Source: Prochlorococcus sp. AG-402-G19 (GTDB lineage: Bacteria; Cyanobacteriota; Cyanobacteriia; PCC-6307; Cyanobiaceae). From it: 44,658 nucleotides of DNA. Within the stretch, counting starts at the first letter, position 1, and each line of letters opens with the position of its first letter. This document shows, in pieces, positions 8,653 through 17,979 of the stretch. Under the pieces are notes generated by a model. It saw only the letters and a list, made by a program, of their open reading frames with translations, did no database searches and was not told the DNA's origin. Both the position numbers and the translations under genes were made by a program. Location of the stretch: assembly GCA_003279455.1 (NCBI GenBank), contig QCHU01000008.1, positions 1 through 44,658 of the forward strand, in the 5' to 3' direction.

Positions 8653-9675
8653 TTATTTGTCAATACATGTATTTAATTGAGAGAGTATTTTCTCTTTATC
8701 TAATTCTTTTCCAATAAAGACAAGTTGATTATTTCTTTCTTCTCCCCATTCACTATCATCAATAGAAATTCTTTTACCAGCAAGGTGGAAGATATGTCGT
8801 CTTTCGCTTTCGCTGAACCAAAGGATACCCTTTGCTCTAAAAACATTATTTTTTAATTGATTATCTAGAAAATATTGGAATTTCCTAAGAGAGAAAGGTT
8901 CTTTAGTTTGAAAAGAAATAGAAAGAAAATCTTCGATTTTATTATCTTCTGCTGAGTGAACATGTTCATGTTCATGTTCATGTTCATGCTCATGAGAGTT
9001 ATCATGATCTGATTCTTTTTGATTTATGAGATCAGTTTCGAATAGACCCACGCTTAATAACAGATTGAGAGGAATATTACCTTTAATACTTTTTAAAATC
9101 CTTGCATCTTTCTTTATTTCTTTTAACTTGGCTATGGTCTCTTCTATGTCTTTGCTAGTTACTAAATCACATTTGTTAAGAAGTAAAATATCACTATAGA
9201 TTACTTGGGATCTTCCTATTGAACTCTCGAAGGCAACATTATTAAAGTTCTCAGCATCAATTAAAGTTATAATAGAGTCAAGTCTAGTTTGATCTCTTAA
9301 ATCACTTCCAAGTAATGTCATTGCGACTGGAAGAGGATCTGCTAATCCAGTTGTTTCAATTATAATATAGTCTAACCTCTTGTTGACATTAATCAACTTT
9401 TCTATTGCTTCTACCAGCTCGCCATTTATAGAACAACAAATACATCCATTGCTTAGCTCTATCATTTCTTCTTCAGTTTTAACTATTAACTCATTATCAA
9501 TTCCTATTTCACCAAATTCGTTAACTAATACAGCTGTTTTTATACCTTTCTGATTAGTAAGTATATGGTTTAATAAAGTTGTTTTTCCTGAGCCTAAAAA
9601 ACCTGATATAATTGTAATAGGAATATTGGTTTTGGAAGCTATATTTTTTTTGTTATCCGATTCACTCTTGTTCAT
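8653..9675 (-). CDS. COG0523 (CobW/YeiR-like) metal-chaperone GTPase
   Basis: This is a G3E-family P-loop GTPase of 340 residues. Features in order: Walker A GFLGSGKT (25-32), the metal-binding CxCC motif NGCICC (76-81), ETTGLADP (107-114), the base-recognition NKCD (167-170), an alternating His/Glu tract (about 228-240), and a C-terminal CobW_C domain. The family hands Zn, Co or other metals to client proteins using GTP. The His tract suggests metal binding or sensing. It sits 25 bases after a pterin carbinolamine dehydratase and 28 before an iron permease, which argues for a metal-homeostasis role rather than cobalamin synthesis. Which metal it carries cannot be told from the sequence. Confidence 0.9.
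   Translation of the reverse strand: MNKSESDNKKNIASKTNIPITIISGFLGSGKTTLLNHILTNQKGIKTAVLVNEFGEIGIDNELIVKTEEEMIELSNGCICCSINGELVEAIEKLINVNKRLDYIIIETTGLADPLPVAMTLLGSDLRDQTRLDSIITLIDAENFNNVAFESSIGRSQVIYSDILLLNKCDLVTSKDIEETIAKLKEIKKDARILKSIKGNIPLNLLLSVGLFETDLINQKESDHDNSHEHEHEHEHEHVHSAEDNKIEDFLSISFQTKEPFSLRKFQYFLDNQLKNNVFRAKGILWFSESERRHIFHLAGKRISIDDSEWGEERNNQLVFIGKELDKEKILSQLNTCIDK
8961..8994. repeat. Hexanucleotide microsatellite encoding a His/Glu tract
   Basis: The 6-base unit CATGTT (plus-strand reading) is repeated nearly five times, ending in a variant unit. On the coding strand it encodes the alternating His-Glu run of the COG0523 GTPase. Six-base units keep the reading frame, so slippage would change tract length without breaking the gene. 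Confidence 0.85.
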
Positions 9676-9700
9676 TTTGATTGCAGTAAGTAATGATGCA

Positions 9701-9988
9701 TTAGGGATTGATTAGGTTATCAATAGACTCAGCAAGCTTTATGTCATTACTAGTGATTCCACCTTTGTCATGAGTAGTTAGATTGATTATAACTTTATTG
9801 TATGTATTTTGCCAATCTGGGTGATGATCTATCTTCTCAGATATAAGAGCGACCTTACTCATAAAGCCAAAAGCATCAATAAAATTATCGAACTTAAATT
9901 CTTTCTTTATCGTATTATTGTCTATTACCCAAGAAGGATTGTTTTTTATAAAGTAATCTAGTTGATTTTTTTCTAATAAGGTAACCAT
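9701..9988 (-). CDS. phhB: Pterin-4a-carbinolamine dehydratase
   Basis: This 95-residue protein has the full family signature [12 protein letters not shown] followed by [11 protein letters not shown] (about residues 54-80), including the catalytic His pair. The family dehydrates 4a-hydroxytetrahydropterin, but in bacteria without phenylalanine hydroxylase its role is unclear; family members are often linked to molybdopterin or to COG0523 genes. No aromatic amino acid hydroxylase is visible in this window. It is 19 bases downstream of yjbQ and 25 upstream of the COG0523 gene, so the three are probably one transcript. Confidence 0.93.
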   Translation of the reverse strand: MVTLLEKNQLDYFIKNNPSWVIDNNTIKKEFKFDNFIDAFGFMSKVALISEKIDHHPDWQNTYNKVIINLTTHDKGGITSNDIKLAESIDNLINP

Positions 9989-10007
9989 GAGTTTTTTATA
10001 TTTAATT

Positions 10008-10469
10008 TTAATTTAAATGAAAATCACCAATTGCATGCAATTGTAATGACCTTGATTTATTTGATGTTCTATGTTCCCATATGTAAATTCCTTGCCATAA
10101 TCCTATTTCTAATTTACCATTCACAACACTGAAGCTTAAATTATTTGAAGTAAGCATTGTTCTAATATGAGCAGGCATATCGTCTAAGCCTTCTTCTGAA
10201 TGAAGATATTCAATTTTTTTACTGGTTCTGTTATTTGGATAAAATCCCTCCTCAGGGACAATAGCGTTCATATATGCTGAGAGATCTCTAAGAACATTAA
10301 TATCTGCATTTTCATTTATAATTAAACTACAGCTTGTATGCTTTAAAAAAATAAGAAGTATTCCTTTTTTAAGCTTTTTGTGTTGGATCCAATTATTAAG
10401 ATCTTTTGTTATGTCAGTAAAACCTTGTCCATTCGTCTCGAAATCTATAGTTGATAAAATCTGTTCCAT
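10008..10469 (-). CDS. yjbQ: YjbQ/UPF0047 family protein
   Basis: This is a 153-residue member of UPF0047 (YjbQ). Conserved features are the [13 protein letters not shown] segment (about 45-57) and the C-terminal [13 protein letters not shown] region, which form the conserved His/Glu cluster of this small beta-barrel trimer. YjbQ has been reported to have weak thiamine-phosphate-synthase activity, but the physiological role is uncertain. It is the first gene of the minus-strand cluster leading to the iron permease, and is divergent from the carboxypeptidase across a 233-base spacer. Confidence 0.88.
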   Translation of the reverse strand: MEQILSTIDFETNGQGFTDITKDLNNWIQHKKLKKGILLIFLKHTSCSLIINENADINVLRDLSAYMNAIVPEEGFYPNNRTSKKIEYLHSEEGLDDMPAHIRTMLTSNNLSFSVVNGKLEIGLWQGIYIWEHRTSNKSRSLQLHAIGDFHLN

Positions 10470-10614
10470 TCCTAATTAACTGTCTAACCTAACTATATGA
10501 AATATTAACAGGTTTGTTTTTTCTATTAAGTAAAATTATTTTGAATCTGATCTGATAAAAAAGATGTAACCATTTTGATCTTTAAATCATGAATATTTAA
10601 TTTAATTAAAACCT

Positions 10615-10620
10615 TATAAT
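10615..10620 (+). promoter_or_regulatory. Candidate -10 box upstream of the M32 carboxypeptidase
   Basis: A perfect consensus TATAAT lies 82 bases upstream of the TTG start in the divergent spacer between yjbQ and the carboxypeptidase. I see no good -35 element at the usual spacing, which is common in these genomes. In AT-rich DNA a chance match is quite possible. Confidence 0.3.
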
Positions 10621-10702
10621 TTAAATTATTTTAGATTGATCAAATACGGATCTATTTTCATCATTTTGATATTAGGATTCCATAAATATCAAATGGAATA
10701 CG

Positions 10703-12232
10703 TTGTCAAAGTCTGCTTGGCAGCTTTTGGGTCATTACCTAAAAGATACACAGTTATTGGGATCTATACAAAGCACTCTCTACTGGGATCAAAATACATC
10801 TATGCCTATTGCTGGCTCGACTTGGAGGGGTGAGCAATTAAGTCTTTTGGCTAAGCAACTTCATGCAAGACAAAGTTCTGAACAGTTCGAAATTTTAATA
10901 AAAGAAGCAAAATCTGAACTTAAAAATTTAAAAGAAAAAGACGATTTTGATTCACAACTAATGATAGACAGGTTTAGAAATATTGAATTACTTGAGCAAG
11001 ATTTCAATAGACAAAAAAGTTTGGATCCTAAATTGGTTGTTGAGCTTGCGACAGCAAAGTCTGAAGGGTATATGTTTTGGCAGGAAGCTAAGAAAAATAA
11101 TGATTTCAAAACCTTTTCTCCAGCTCTCAAGAAATTAATTTTATTACGAACAGAACAATCAAATCAGCTTGGTGAGGAAAGAAGTTGCTGGGAGACACTT
11201 GCCCAACCTTTTGAACCGAACTTAACGATTAAACGTGTAAGCGAACTATTCGAACCTTTAAAAAAAAGATTGCCCGAATTGATTCAGAAGGCTACGACAA
11301 TAACTAGCAAAAATATTAAGAAATGGGATTTGGCAATTAGTGATCAAGAAAAGCTCTGTCAAATACTTTTAAATGATTGGTCTAGGGATCCTTCTAATAC
11401 AGCTATAGCGAAGTCCCCTCATCCATTTTCTATAACTTTGGGTCCTGACGATTATCGAATTACTACTCGAATAGTGAAAGGTCAGCCACTTTCTTGCTTA
11501 TTGGCTACCGCACATGAGTGGGGACATTCTCTGTATGAACAAGGCTTACCTTCTCAAAGTCACCAATGGTTTGCATGGCCGTTAGGTCAAGCAACCTCTA
11601 TGGGTGTTCATGAGAGTCAATCTTTATTTTGGGAAAATAGAATTGCTAGGAGTTTTTCATTTGCAAAGTCTTTTTGGCATCATTTTGAGAATGCAGGTGC
11701 TCCAATTCACTCTGGGAATGATTTATGGATCAATCTAAATCCATTTACTCCAGGATTGAATAGAGTAGAGGCCGATGAGCTTAGTTATGGGTTGCACATA
11801 ATGATTAGGACTGACTTGGAAATTGATCTTCTCGAGAGAGGGCTTTCTGTAGAAGACCTGCCCAATGAATGGAATAAAAGGTATAGGAACCTTCTAGGTG
11901 TTTCTCCAGAAAATGATACTGAAGGATGTTTGCAAGATGTACATTGGAGTGAGGGGATGTTTGGTTATTTCCCTTCTTATTTACTTGGTCATCTTATTAG
12001 CGCTCAGCTAACAAAAACTCTGGAAGAAGATTTAGGAAAAATTGAAAATATAATTGAATCTAAGGAAATCAGTAAAATATTGGATTGGCTTCGCAAAAAT
12101 GTTCATCATCATGGAAGAAGCGTGGATTCCGAGGAACTTGTAGAGAAGGTCTCCGGAGTGACATTATCACCAAATTATTTTCTTGAATATTTAGACAATA
12201 AACTTGAAAAGCTTTCTAAAATTTCAGATTAA
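10703..12232 (+). CDS. Carboxypeptidase Taq (M32) metallopeptidase
   Basis: This 509-residue zinc carboxypeptidase trims C-terminal residues from peptides in the cytoplasm. The mostly helical protein carries the HEXXH zinc site as HEWGH (271-275) within ATAHEWGHSLYEQ and the downstream family motif HESQSLFWEN (302-311) supplying the third ligand. The usual family length of about 500 is matched. The start is TTG at 10703: the conserved N-terminal region (LLGHYLKDTQLL, then LYWDQNTSMP) begins within ten residues, and the nearby ATG at 10693 is in another frame. It is transcribed alone, divergent from yjbQ. Confidence 0.93.
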   Translation: MSKSAWQLLGHYLKDTQLLGSIQSTLYWDQNTSMPIAGSTWRGEQLSLLAKQLHARQSSEQFEILIKEAKSELKNLKEKDDFDSQLMIDRFRNIELLEQDFNRQKSLDPKLVVELATAKSEGYMFWQEAKKNNDFKTFSPALKKLILLRTEQSNQLGEERSCWETLAQPFEPNLTIKRVSELFEPLKKRLPELIQKATTITSKNIKKWDLAISDQEKLCQILLNDWSRDPSNTAIAKSPHPFSITLGPDDYRITTRIVKGQPLSCLLATAHEWGHSLYEQGLPSQSHQWFAWPLGQATSMGVHESQSLFWENRIARSFSFAKSFWHHFENAGAPIHSGNDLWINLNPFTPGLNRVEADELSYGLHIMIRTDLEIDLLERGLSVEDLPNEWNKRYRNLLGVSPENDTEGCLQDVHWSEGMFGYFPSYLLGHLISAQLTKTLEEDLGKIENIIESKEISKILDWLRKNVHHHGRSVDSEELVEKVSGVTLSPNYFLEYLDNKLEKLSKISD

Positions 12233-12358
12233 AATACAAATTGATTAGCATAAAAATTTTGTTGAGCATACTTATGTTGAAACTTTTCTAAATTATGTGC
12301 CACAACCTCATTTACATTTACAGCCTTGATTTATCATGTAGGAACATAAAGAAATACT

Positions 12359-12946
12359 ATGGCTAACCTTGATCAAGCTCCTAGCAGAACAATGCCTAAT
12401 CTGCTTCATGTCTTACCTGCGTTTGCCAATGAATCTGAACTTAGAGTCAATACAATTGTTGAGTTAAATTCAAATACTATAAATAAATACGAGCTTATTA
12501 CTGAAACAGGGCATTTAAAGCTCGACAGAGTTGGATATTCGTCTCTGGCCTATCCTTTTGCTTATGGATGTCTTCCACGGACATGGGATGAAGATGGTGA
12601 TCCATTAGATATCGAAATTGTTAGTGTTACTGAACCGTTGATCCCAGGTTCAATTGTTGAGGCAAGGATCATAGGAATCATGACCTTTGATGATGGGGGT
12701 GAAGTTGACGACAAAGTTATTGGTGTAATAGCAGATGACAAGAGAATGGATCACATAAAAAGCTTTGAACAATTAGGCAAGCATTGGATTAAAGAAACAA
12801 CTTATTATTGGGAACATTATAAGGATCTAAAAAAACCAGGAACTTGTACTGTAAATGGTTTCTTTGGTGTTGAAAAAGCAGTTGAGATTATTAAATCCTG
12901 CGAGGAGCGTTACTTATCTGAAATAGATTCTAATTTAATTAATTAA
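12359..12946 (+). CDS. ppa: Inorganic pyrophosphatase, family I, intact active site
   Basis: This 195-residue soluble pyrophosphatase hydrolyses PPi to phosphate and drives biosynthesis. Compared with E. coli PPase the key residues are all present: NKYEL (Lys29/Glu31 equivalents), LDRV (Arg43), YPFAYG (Tyr51/55), the signature DGDPLD (Asp65/67/70), the metal segment FDDGGEVDDK, and HYKDL (Tyr141/Lys142). It has an N-terminal extension of about 30 residues. A second family I homologue at 28123 lacks two of these acidic residues, so this copy is the likely working enzyme. It converges on hemC with 13 bases between stops. Confidence 0.95.
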   Translation: MANLDQAPSRTMPNLLHVLPAFANESELRVNTIVELNSNTINKYELITETGHLKLDRVGYSSLAYPFAYGCLPRTWDEDGDPLDIEIVSVTEPLIPGSIVEARIIGIMTFDDGGEVDDKVIGVIADDKRMDHIKSFEQLGKHWIKETTYYWEHYKDLKKPGTCTVNGFFGVEKAVEIIKSCEERYLSEIDSNLIN

Positions 12947-12959
12947 ATTCTTTAATGAT

Positions 12960-13907
12960 TTAGGCCCGTGCAGATTTGAATATTTCTTCTAATATTTCTC
13001 CTGCACCACGGCCTTTTAATTCATTCGCTAAGTCTATTCCGATTTCCTCTGCAGAGTTTGTCGAACCTTTTTTTGTATCTCTAATTAATCTTTTGCCATC
13101 TAAGCTTGCCACCATACCCTCAAGAGTTAATTCATTGTTGTTGATTTCAGTTCTAACGCCTATTGGAACTTGACATCCTCCTTCAAGCTCTCTGAGGAAC
13201 GACCTTTCTGCTAAGCATCTTTTAGATGTTGATTCATGTTCCAGTGTTTTTAAAATATCTATGACCTCCTGCTGACCACTTACACATTCAATGCCAAGAG
13301 CTCCTTGACCCACAGCATGAAGTGAAATATCTGTTGGAATTAATTGATGTATTCGATTAGCAAAACCAAGTCTTTGTAATCCAGCAGCAGCCAAGATAAG
13401 GCAGTCATATTCTCCTGAGTCCAGCTTTTCTAATCGTGTTATAACGTTTCCTCGTACATCTTTGAAAACAAGATTTGGATAATGGTATCGCAATTGAGCA
13501 AGTCTTCTTAAGGAGCTAGTCCCTACGACAGAACCTTCTGGCAGCGTTTCTAGTTTGTAAATTTGATTTTTTTCATTAACGACTAATGCGTCCGAAGGAT
13601 CCTCCCTTTCTGTTATGCAGCCAAGAATTAATCCTTTTGGAAGGTTGGTAGGTAAATCTTTCAGTGAGTGGACTGCAATTTCGGCATGACCAAGAAGCAT
13701 TTGAGCTTCAAGTTCTTTAGTGAACAGACCTTTATCTCCTATTTTCGCTAATGCTACATCAAGTATTTTGTCGCCCTGCGTAGCCATTGCTTCTATAGTG
13801 ATAGCAAGATCAGGATGGGCTTTTTGTAGTTCATCTCGTACCCAGTTCGTCTGAACCATGGCCAGCTGGCTTCGGCGAGAGGCGATGCGCAGTTGGTCTA
13901 GTGTCAT
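12960..13907 (-). CDS. hemC: Porphobilinogen deaminase (hydroxymethylbilane synthase)
   Basis: HemC polymerises four porphobilinogens into hydroxymethylbilane, upstream of heme, chlorophyll and cobalamin. Hallmarks counted from the chosen ATG: the ASRRSQLA segment near the N-terminus, HSLKDLPT with catalytic Asp84, GTSSLRR, RGNVITR, and the dipyrromethane-anchoring cysteine in [10 protein letters not shown] (about C245). I chose ATG at 13907; an in-frame TTG six bases upstream would add two residues. Length (315) is normal. It is read alone, between ppa (convergent) and rpoD (same strand, 146 bases upstream). Confidence 0.97.
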   Translation of the reverse strand: MTLDQLRIASRRSQLAMVQTNWVRDELQKAHPDLAITIEAMATQGDKILDVALAKIGDKGLFTKELEAQMLLGHAEIAVHSLKDLPTNLPKGLILGCITEREDPSDALVVNEKNQIYKLETLPEGSVVGTSSLRRLAQLRYHYPNLVFKDVRGNVITRLEKLDSGEYDCLILAAAGLQRLGFANRIHQLIPTDISLHAVGQGALGIECVSGQQEVIDILKTLEHESTSKRCLAERSFLRELEGGCQVPIGVRTEINNNELTLEGMVASLDGKRLIRDTKKGSTNSAEEIGIDLANELKGRGAGEILEEIFKSARA

Positions 13908-14053
13908 TAGCAAATATTTTCTATTTCTTTACCTTAAGCAGTCAACCTTACCAAATTAAAATTCTTGGAAAATAATTTAATAAGGTTAATGTGAAACGAA
14001 ATCTATGATCTCTGTATTTGTGGATAATTAAAGCAAAGTTTATATTTTATTCT

Positions 14054-15316
14054 TTAGTTTAGCTTGATATATTCTTTCAATACCCCGTTTCTATTTGGAT
14101 GACGGAGTTTCCTGAGAGCCTTAGCCTCTATTTGTCTTATCCTCTCTCTAGTCACATCAAAAATCTGTCCGATTTCTTCAAGGGTTTTCATTCTCCCATC
14201 ATCTAAGCCATAACGAAGTCTTAGAACATCGCGCTCTCTTGGACTTAATGTAGCAAGAACACCCTCCAAATCCTCTCTTAGTAGGGTTTTTGCCACATCT
14301 TGTTCAGGATTTTCTATATCTGCTTCAATAAAATCACCAAGTCTAGAATCTTCTTCTTTACCAATAGGTGTCTCTAAAGAAATGGGCAGCTGGGCGCTTT
14401 TTGCAATAAATCTAAGTTTCTCAATCGTCATTTCCATACTTTCGGCGATTTCTTCCTCGGTTGGTTTCCTTCCAAACTCTTGACTTAAAACTTTAGTGGT
14501 TTTCTTGATACGTGAAATTGTTTCGTATAAATGCACAGGTAAACGGATTGTTCTACTTTGATCTGCAATTGCTCTGGTAATAGCCTGCCTGATCCACCAG
14601 GTAGCGTAAGTTGAAAATTTATATCCTTTTTCATGGTCAAATTTTTCAGCTGCACGAATTAGACCAAGACTTCCTTCTTGGATAAGATCTTGAAAAGACA
14701 ATCCTCTATTCATATATTTCTTTGCAATCGAGACTACTAATCGCAGGTTCGATTGCACCATTTTTTCTTTTGCTCGTCTACCAAGCATTAATCGCCTTCG
14801 GAAGCGGGTTAATGGCATCTCTGCAAGAGCTGCCCATTCTTTTACTGTTGGGAAATGTCCATTCTCACTTTCAAATTGCGCGGCTTCTTCCTCTAATTGA
14901 AGAAGATCAGCTATCTTTCTGGCTAATTCGATTTCTTCGTCTGGTCTGAGAAGTCTTATACGGCCAATTTCTTGTAAATAAACCCTAATCGAGTCTTCTG
15001 TGTAAACACCCTTTGGACCAATTTTTATACTTGCTAAAGCTTTGGCTGCTGCTTCTTGAGCACTGGATAGAACTGAGGCATTATCGTCATCATCATCCAG
15101 ATCGATATCTGCTTCAGGTACTTTATTTGCTTCGGCAATTAATTTATCTGCCTCTAGATCTAAATCCAGTTTTAGATCATTTGAAGATTCTTGAGGCAGA
15201 GTTTGAGTTTCTTTAGTCACGTTTACTTTGGCGGCTGTTTTTTTAATTTTTTTGGAATTATTTTTGGTTTCCTGATTAAGAGAAATATTTTTATTTGTCT
15301 TTTTTTCCTTTAACAT
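14054..15316 (-). CDS. rpoD: Principal RNA polymerase sigma factor (group 1 sigma-70)
   Basis: This 420-residue sigma factor has a Lys-rich then acidic N-terminus ([10 protein letters not shown], 71-80), region 1.2 at about 106-140 ([16 protein letters not shown]), region 2 at about 185-260 with [12 protein letters not shown] and the -10-recognising [14 protein letters not shown], region 3 at 265-345, and region 4 with the helix-turn-helix [21 protein letters not shown] (379-398 plus). Full conservation of these regions, including the DQSRTIRLP motif, marks it as the housekeeping factor (RpoD1/SigA) rather than an alternative group-2 factor, though group 2 paralogues look similar. It is divergent from priA across a 412-base spacer. 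Confidence 0.95.
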   Translation of the reverse strand: MLKEKKTNKNISLNQETKNNSKKIKKTAAKVNVTKETQTLPQESSNDLKLDLDLEADKLIAEANKVPEADIDLDDDDDNASVLSSAQEAAAKALASIKIGPKGVYTEDSIRVYLQEIGRIRLLRPDEEIELARKIADLLQLEEEAAQFESENGHFPTVKEWAALAEMPLTRFRRRLMLGRRAKEKMVQSNLRLVVSIAKKYMNRGLSFQDLIQEGSLGLIRAAEKFDHEKGYKFSTYATWWIRQAITRAIADQSRTIRLPVHLYETISRIKKTTKVLSQEFGRKPTEEEIAESMEMTIEKLRFIAKSAQLPISLETPIGKEEDSRLGDFIEADIENPEQDVAKTLLREDLEGVLATLSPRERDVLRLRYGLDDGRMKTLEEIGQIFDVTRERIRQIEAKALRKLRHPNRNGVLKEYIKLN

Positions 15317-15728
15317 GATTTTCGGGATGGTTTTGTGTTGTGTTGCAGAGCTCAGGTTATTACCCGAAAAAATGGTCGGAATCTCCTAGAGATAATATTT
15401 CAGGAAAAACTATTTAATTTTTAAAAATTCAACAAAAACACTCTAATTTGAGATTGTCCTTAATCGTGATAAATCTTGCGAAAAATCACATGACATCTAT
15501 TTGGACTTGAAATTATGAAGGTTGTTTTGTTGAGGAATGGAAATGTATAAGCAAGGATGTCAGGGGATTTCTCAGACCGGCTTATCTAAGAATTGGATTT
15601 TTCCTATTCTTGATAAAGCTTCTAGTCTTCCCTCTGGGTGGAATTTTGCAAGTTCCACAACAGCTTTTAAGCTGCTCACAATCCAATGGTAGAAAAAATT
15701 TCTGAAGTCGGCAAGTATTAAAAATGAT
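15317..15728. other. 412-base divergent spacer between rpoD and priA
   Basis: This is the longest gene-poor stretch in the window. It must hold the rpoD promoter and leader. One short plus-strand reading frame (15543-15692) lies in it and is listed separately. I see no tRNA, no convincing terminator, and no copy of the ACTCCTCACAC-type motif that would mark Yfr1. A small RNA remains possible. Confidence 0.6.
15543..15692 (+). CDS. Possible small ORF (49 aa) upstream of priA
   Basis: An ATG-initiated frame of 49 codons ends in TAG at 15690-15692. It is in the same phase as priA, and the codons between TAG and the priA ATG at 15729 are also open. The translated product (begins MYKQGCQGISQ, ends KLLTIQW) matches nothing I know and has no signal peptide. 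It may be a real small gene, a leader peptide, a decayed 5' extension of priA, or chance. Composition is slightly less AT-rich than typical spacers. Confidence 0.2.
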   Translation: MYKQGCQGISQTGLSKNWIFPILDKASSLPSGWNFASSTTAFKLLTIQW

Positions 15729-17966
15729 ATGAATTCTTTTATATTTGATATTTGGTTGCATGTAGGTCGTGAAGGACGATGTTTCTCTTATCGAGATGGA
15801 AATAAGTTAGGGATTGATTTGGGCGATGTCGTAACAGTGCGTTTGAAAGGGCAACGCATGCAAGGGTTGGTAGTTAATAAAATAAAAAAAGGTATAACTA
15901 ATTCAAAAGAAAATTCTAAAAATATTTCATTGAATAATGTGGAAACATTGGTTCAAAAAGCAGCTATCAAAAAAGAATGGAGAGAGTGGCTAGAAGAAAT
16001 GGCTCGTGAATTATATGTAAGTGATTTTCAGATGCTTAAGACCGCATTGCCTCCTGGTTGGTTGGGAAGGTCAAAACTATCGAACAGACCTAAAAAGCTT
16101 TGGTGGGTAAAATTGATAAGCAAGAATCATCAGGGAAAGATATCTCCTAGACAGCTTGAGTTAAAGAAAAATCTTCTTTCAAATGGAGGAGGACAATGGC
16201 AAAAAGATTTGGAGGCTGAAGGGTTTTCTTCTGTATTGATTAGGAATTTTGTTGCGGCTGGTTGCGGGGAAAGAGAAAAACGTCTGTTCCTTTTAAATTC
16301 TGTTGCTTATGAAGAATCTAATGAAAAGGTGAACATTGAGCACCCTCAACCTCTCACTTTAGAGCAAAAATTAGCAATGGAAAAATATGAGTCTCTGTCA
16401 AATGGATCAGTCCTTTTGCTTTGGGGTGTTACTGGATCTGGTAAGACAGAGGTATACCTACAGACGGTAGCTCTTGAGTTGTCTGAAAGTAGACATTGCC
16501 TTATCCTTACACCTGAAATTGGTTTGGTACCACAATTAGTTGATCGCTTTCGAAAAAGATTTGGATTAAATGTTTTTGAGTATCACAGTAATTGTTCTAA
16601 CAAAGAGAAAATTGATGCATGGAAGAGATCTTTACAGACTACAAAACCTAGTGTTTTCATTGGTACTCGCTCAGCTATTTTTTTACCATTATCCAACTTA
16701 GGCTTAATAGTGCTTGATGAAGAACATGATAGCTCGTATAAACAACAATCTCCTATGCCTTGCTACCATGCAAGAGAATTGGCAATTCATAGGGCAAAAA
16801 AATTTGGAGCTAAAGTAATACTTGGAACTGCAACTCCATCTTTAAATGTTTGGAAAAATATAAAACCCAATGGCAATATAGTTGTAGCCAAATTAAACCA
16901 ACGGATTTTGAATCGTAAAGTACCAACGGTTAATGTTGTAGATATGCGGGAGGAATTAGCTATTGGAAATCGTAGCTTGATTAGTAGATATCTAAAACAA
17001 CAACTTTTTAAGATAAAAGAGAGTGGCAATCAAGCCATTATTTTAGTCCCTAGACGTGGATATAGTAGTTTTCTAAGTTGCCGTAGTTGTGGAGAGGTCG
17101 TTCAATGTCCTCATTGTGATGTTGCACTAACTGTACATCGTTCGAAAGATGGGCATGAATGGCTACGTTGTCATTGGTGTGACTTTCGTTCGAGTATTAG
17201 TGATAAATGTGGAGAATGTGGATCAAATGCTTTTAAACCGTTTGGTACCGGAACACAAAGAGTTATGGATTATTTAGAAAGAGAACTGGAGGGTATAAGT
17301 CTATTAAGGTTTGATAGGGATACAACTAGAGGACGTGATGGTCATAGATTGTTGCTAGAAAGATTCGCTAATGGTGACGCCGATATCTTGGTTGGTACTC
17401 AGATGCTCTCTAAGGGTATGGATTTGCCAAAAGTAACTCTTGCCGTCGTCCTAGCAGCAGATGGTTTACTGCATCGACCTGATTTAATGGCTACTGAAGA
17501 AACTCTTCAACTTTTTATGCAATTGGCTGGTCGCTCTGGACGTGGAGAGCAACCTGGAAAGGTTGTAGTGCAAACTTATTGTCCTGATCATCCTGTTATT
17601 CTTCATTTGATTGACGGAAGGTACGAGGAGTTTCTGAAGAAAGAAGAAAAGACTAGAAGAGAGGCTGCGATGGTGCCATACAGTCGGGCCTGCTTATTAA
17701 GGTTCTCCGGTGAATCTTCAGAGTTGACATCAAAGGGAGCATTTCATATCTCATCAAAAATCAATCCTGCTTGTAGTCAAAAAGGTTGGAAATTGGTCGG
17801 TCCAGCGCCTTCATTGGTTGAGAGAGTTGCAGGTAAAAGCCGTTGGCAACTTCTTTTGTACGGTCCCCAATCAAGTCAGATCCCACTCGCCTATGGACCT
17901 GAACTATGGAAAGATTTACCAAAAGGAGTACATCTTTCTATTGATCCTGATCCGATACAATTATGA
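15729..17966 (+). CDS. priA: Primosomal protein N' (replication restart helicase PriA)
   Basis: PriA is the superfamily 2 helicase that recognises stalled forks and reloads the replisome. The 745-residue protein has the 3' DNA-binding domain at the N-terminus, Walker A GVTGSGKT (233-240), Walker B DEEH (330-333), and the eight-cysteine double zinc-binding insertion (C451, C454, C460, C463, C481, C484, C494, C497) inside the second helicase lobe. Motifs GTQMLSKGMD and LAGRSGRGEQPG follow. The ATG at 15729 fits the family N-terminus. It ends 13 bases from the convergent DUF3153 gene. Confidence 0.96.
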   Translation: MNSFIFDIWLHVGREGRCFSYRDGNKLGIDLGDVVTVRLKGQRMQGLVVNKIKKGITNSKENSKNISLNNVETLVQKAAIKKEWREWLEEMARELYVSDFQMLKTALPPGWLGRSKLSNRPKKLWWVKLISKNHQGKISPRQLELKKNLLSNGGGQWQKDLEAEGFSSVLIRNFVAAGCGEREKRLFLLNSVAYEESNEKVNIEHPQPLTLEQKLAMEKYESLSNGSVLLLWGVTGSGKTEVYLQTVALELSESRHCLILTPEIGLVPQLVDRFRKRFGLNVFEYHSNCSNKEKIDAWKRSLQTTKPSVFIGTRSAIFLPLSNLGLIVLDEEHDSSYKQQSPMPCYHARELAIHRAKKFGAKVILGTATPSLNVWKNIKPNGNIVVAKLNQRILNRKVPTVNVVDMREELAIGNRSLISRYLKQQLFKIKESGNQAIILVPRRGYSSFLSCRSCGEVVQCPHCDVALTVHRSKDGHEWLRCHWCDFRSSISDKCGECGSNAFKPFGTGTQRVMDYLERELEGISLLRFDRDTTRGRDGHRLLLERFANGDADILVGTQMLSKGMDLPKVTLAVVLAADGLLHRPDLMATEETLQLFMQLAGRSGRGEQPGKVVVQTYCPDHPVILHLIDGRYEEFLKKEEKTRREAAMVPYSRACLLRFSGESSELTSKGAFHISSKINPACSQKGWKLVGPAPSLVERVAGKSRWQLLLYGPQSSQIPLAYGPELWKDLPKGVHLSIDPDPIQL

Positions 17967-17979
17967 GTTTTTATCTTGA

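Noticed and set aside
8961-8994. CRISPR-like repeat
   Set aside because: The units are six bases long without spacers and lie inside a coding sequence; it is a microsatellite.
10636-10833. Plus-strand frame of 65 codons overlapping the start of the M32 carboxypeptidase
   Set aside because: It overlaps conserved family residues in another frame and encodes nothing recognisable.
12932-12949. 18-base AT-only palindrome at the end of ppa
   Set aside because: It is made only of A and T, overlaps the stop codon and has no loop or T-run. Chance is likely in such AT-rich DNA, so I do not call it a terminator.
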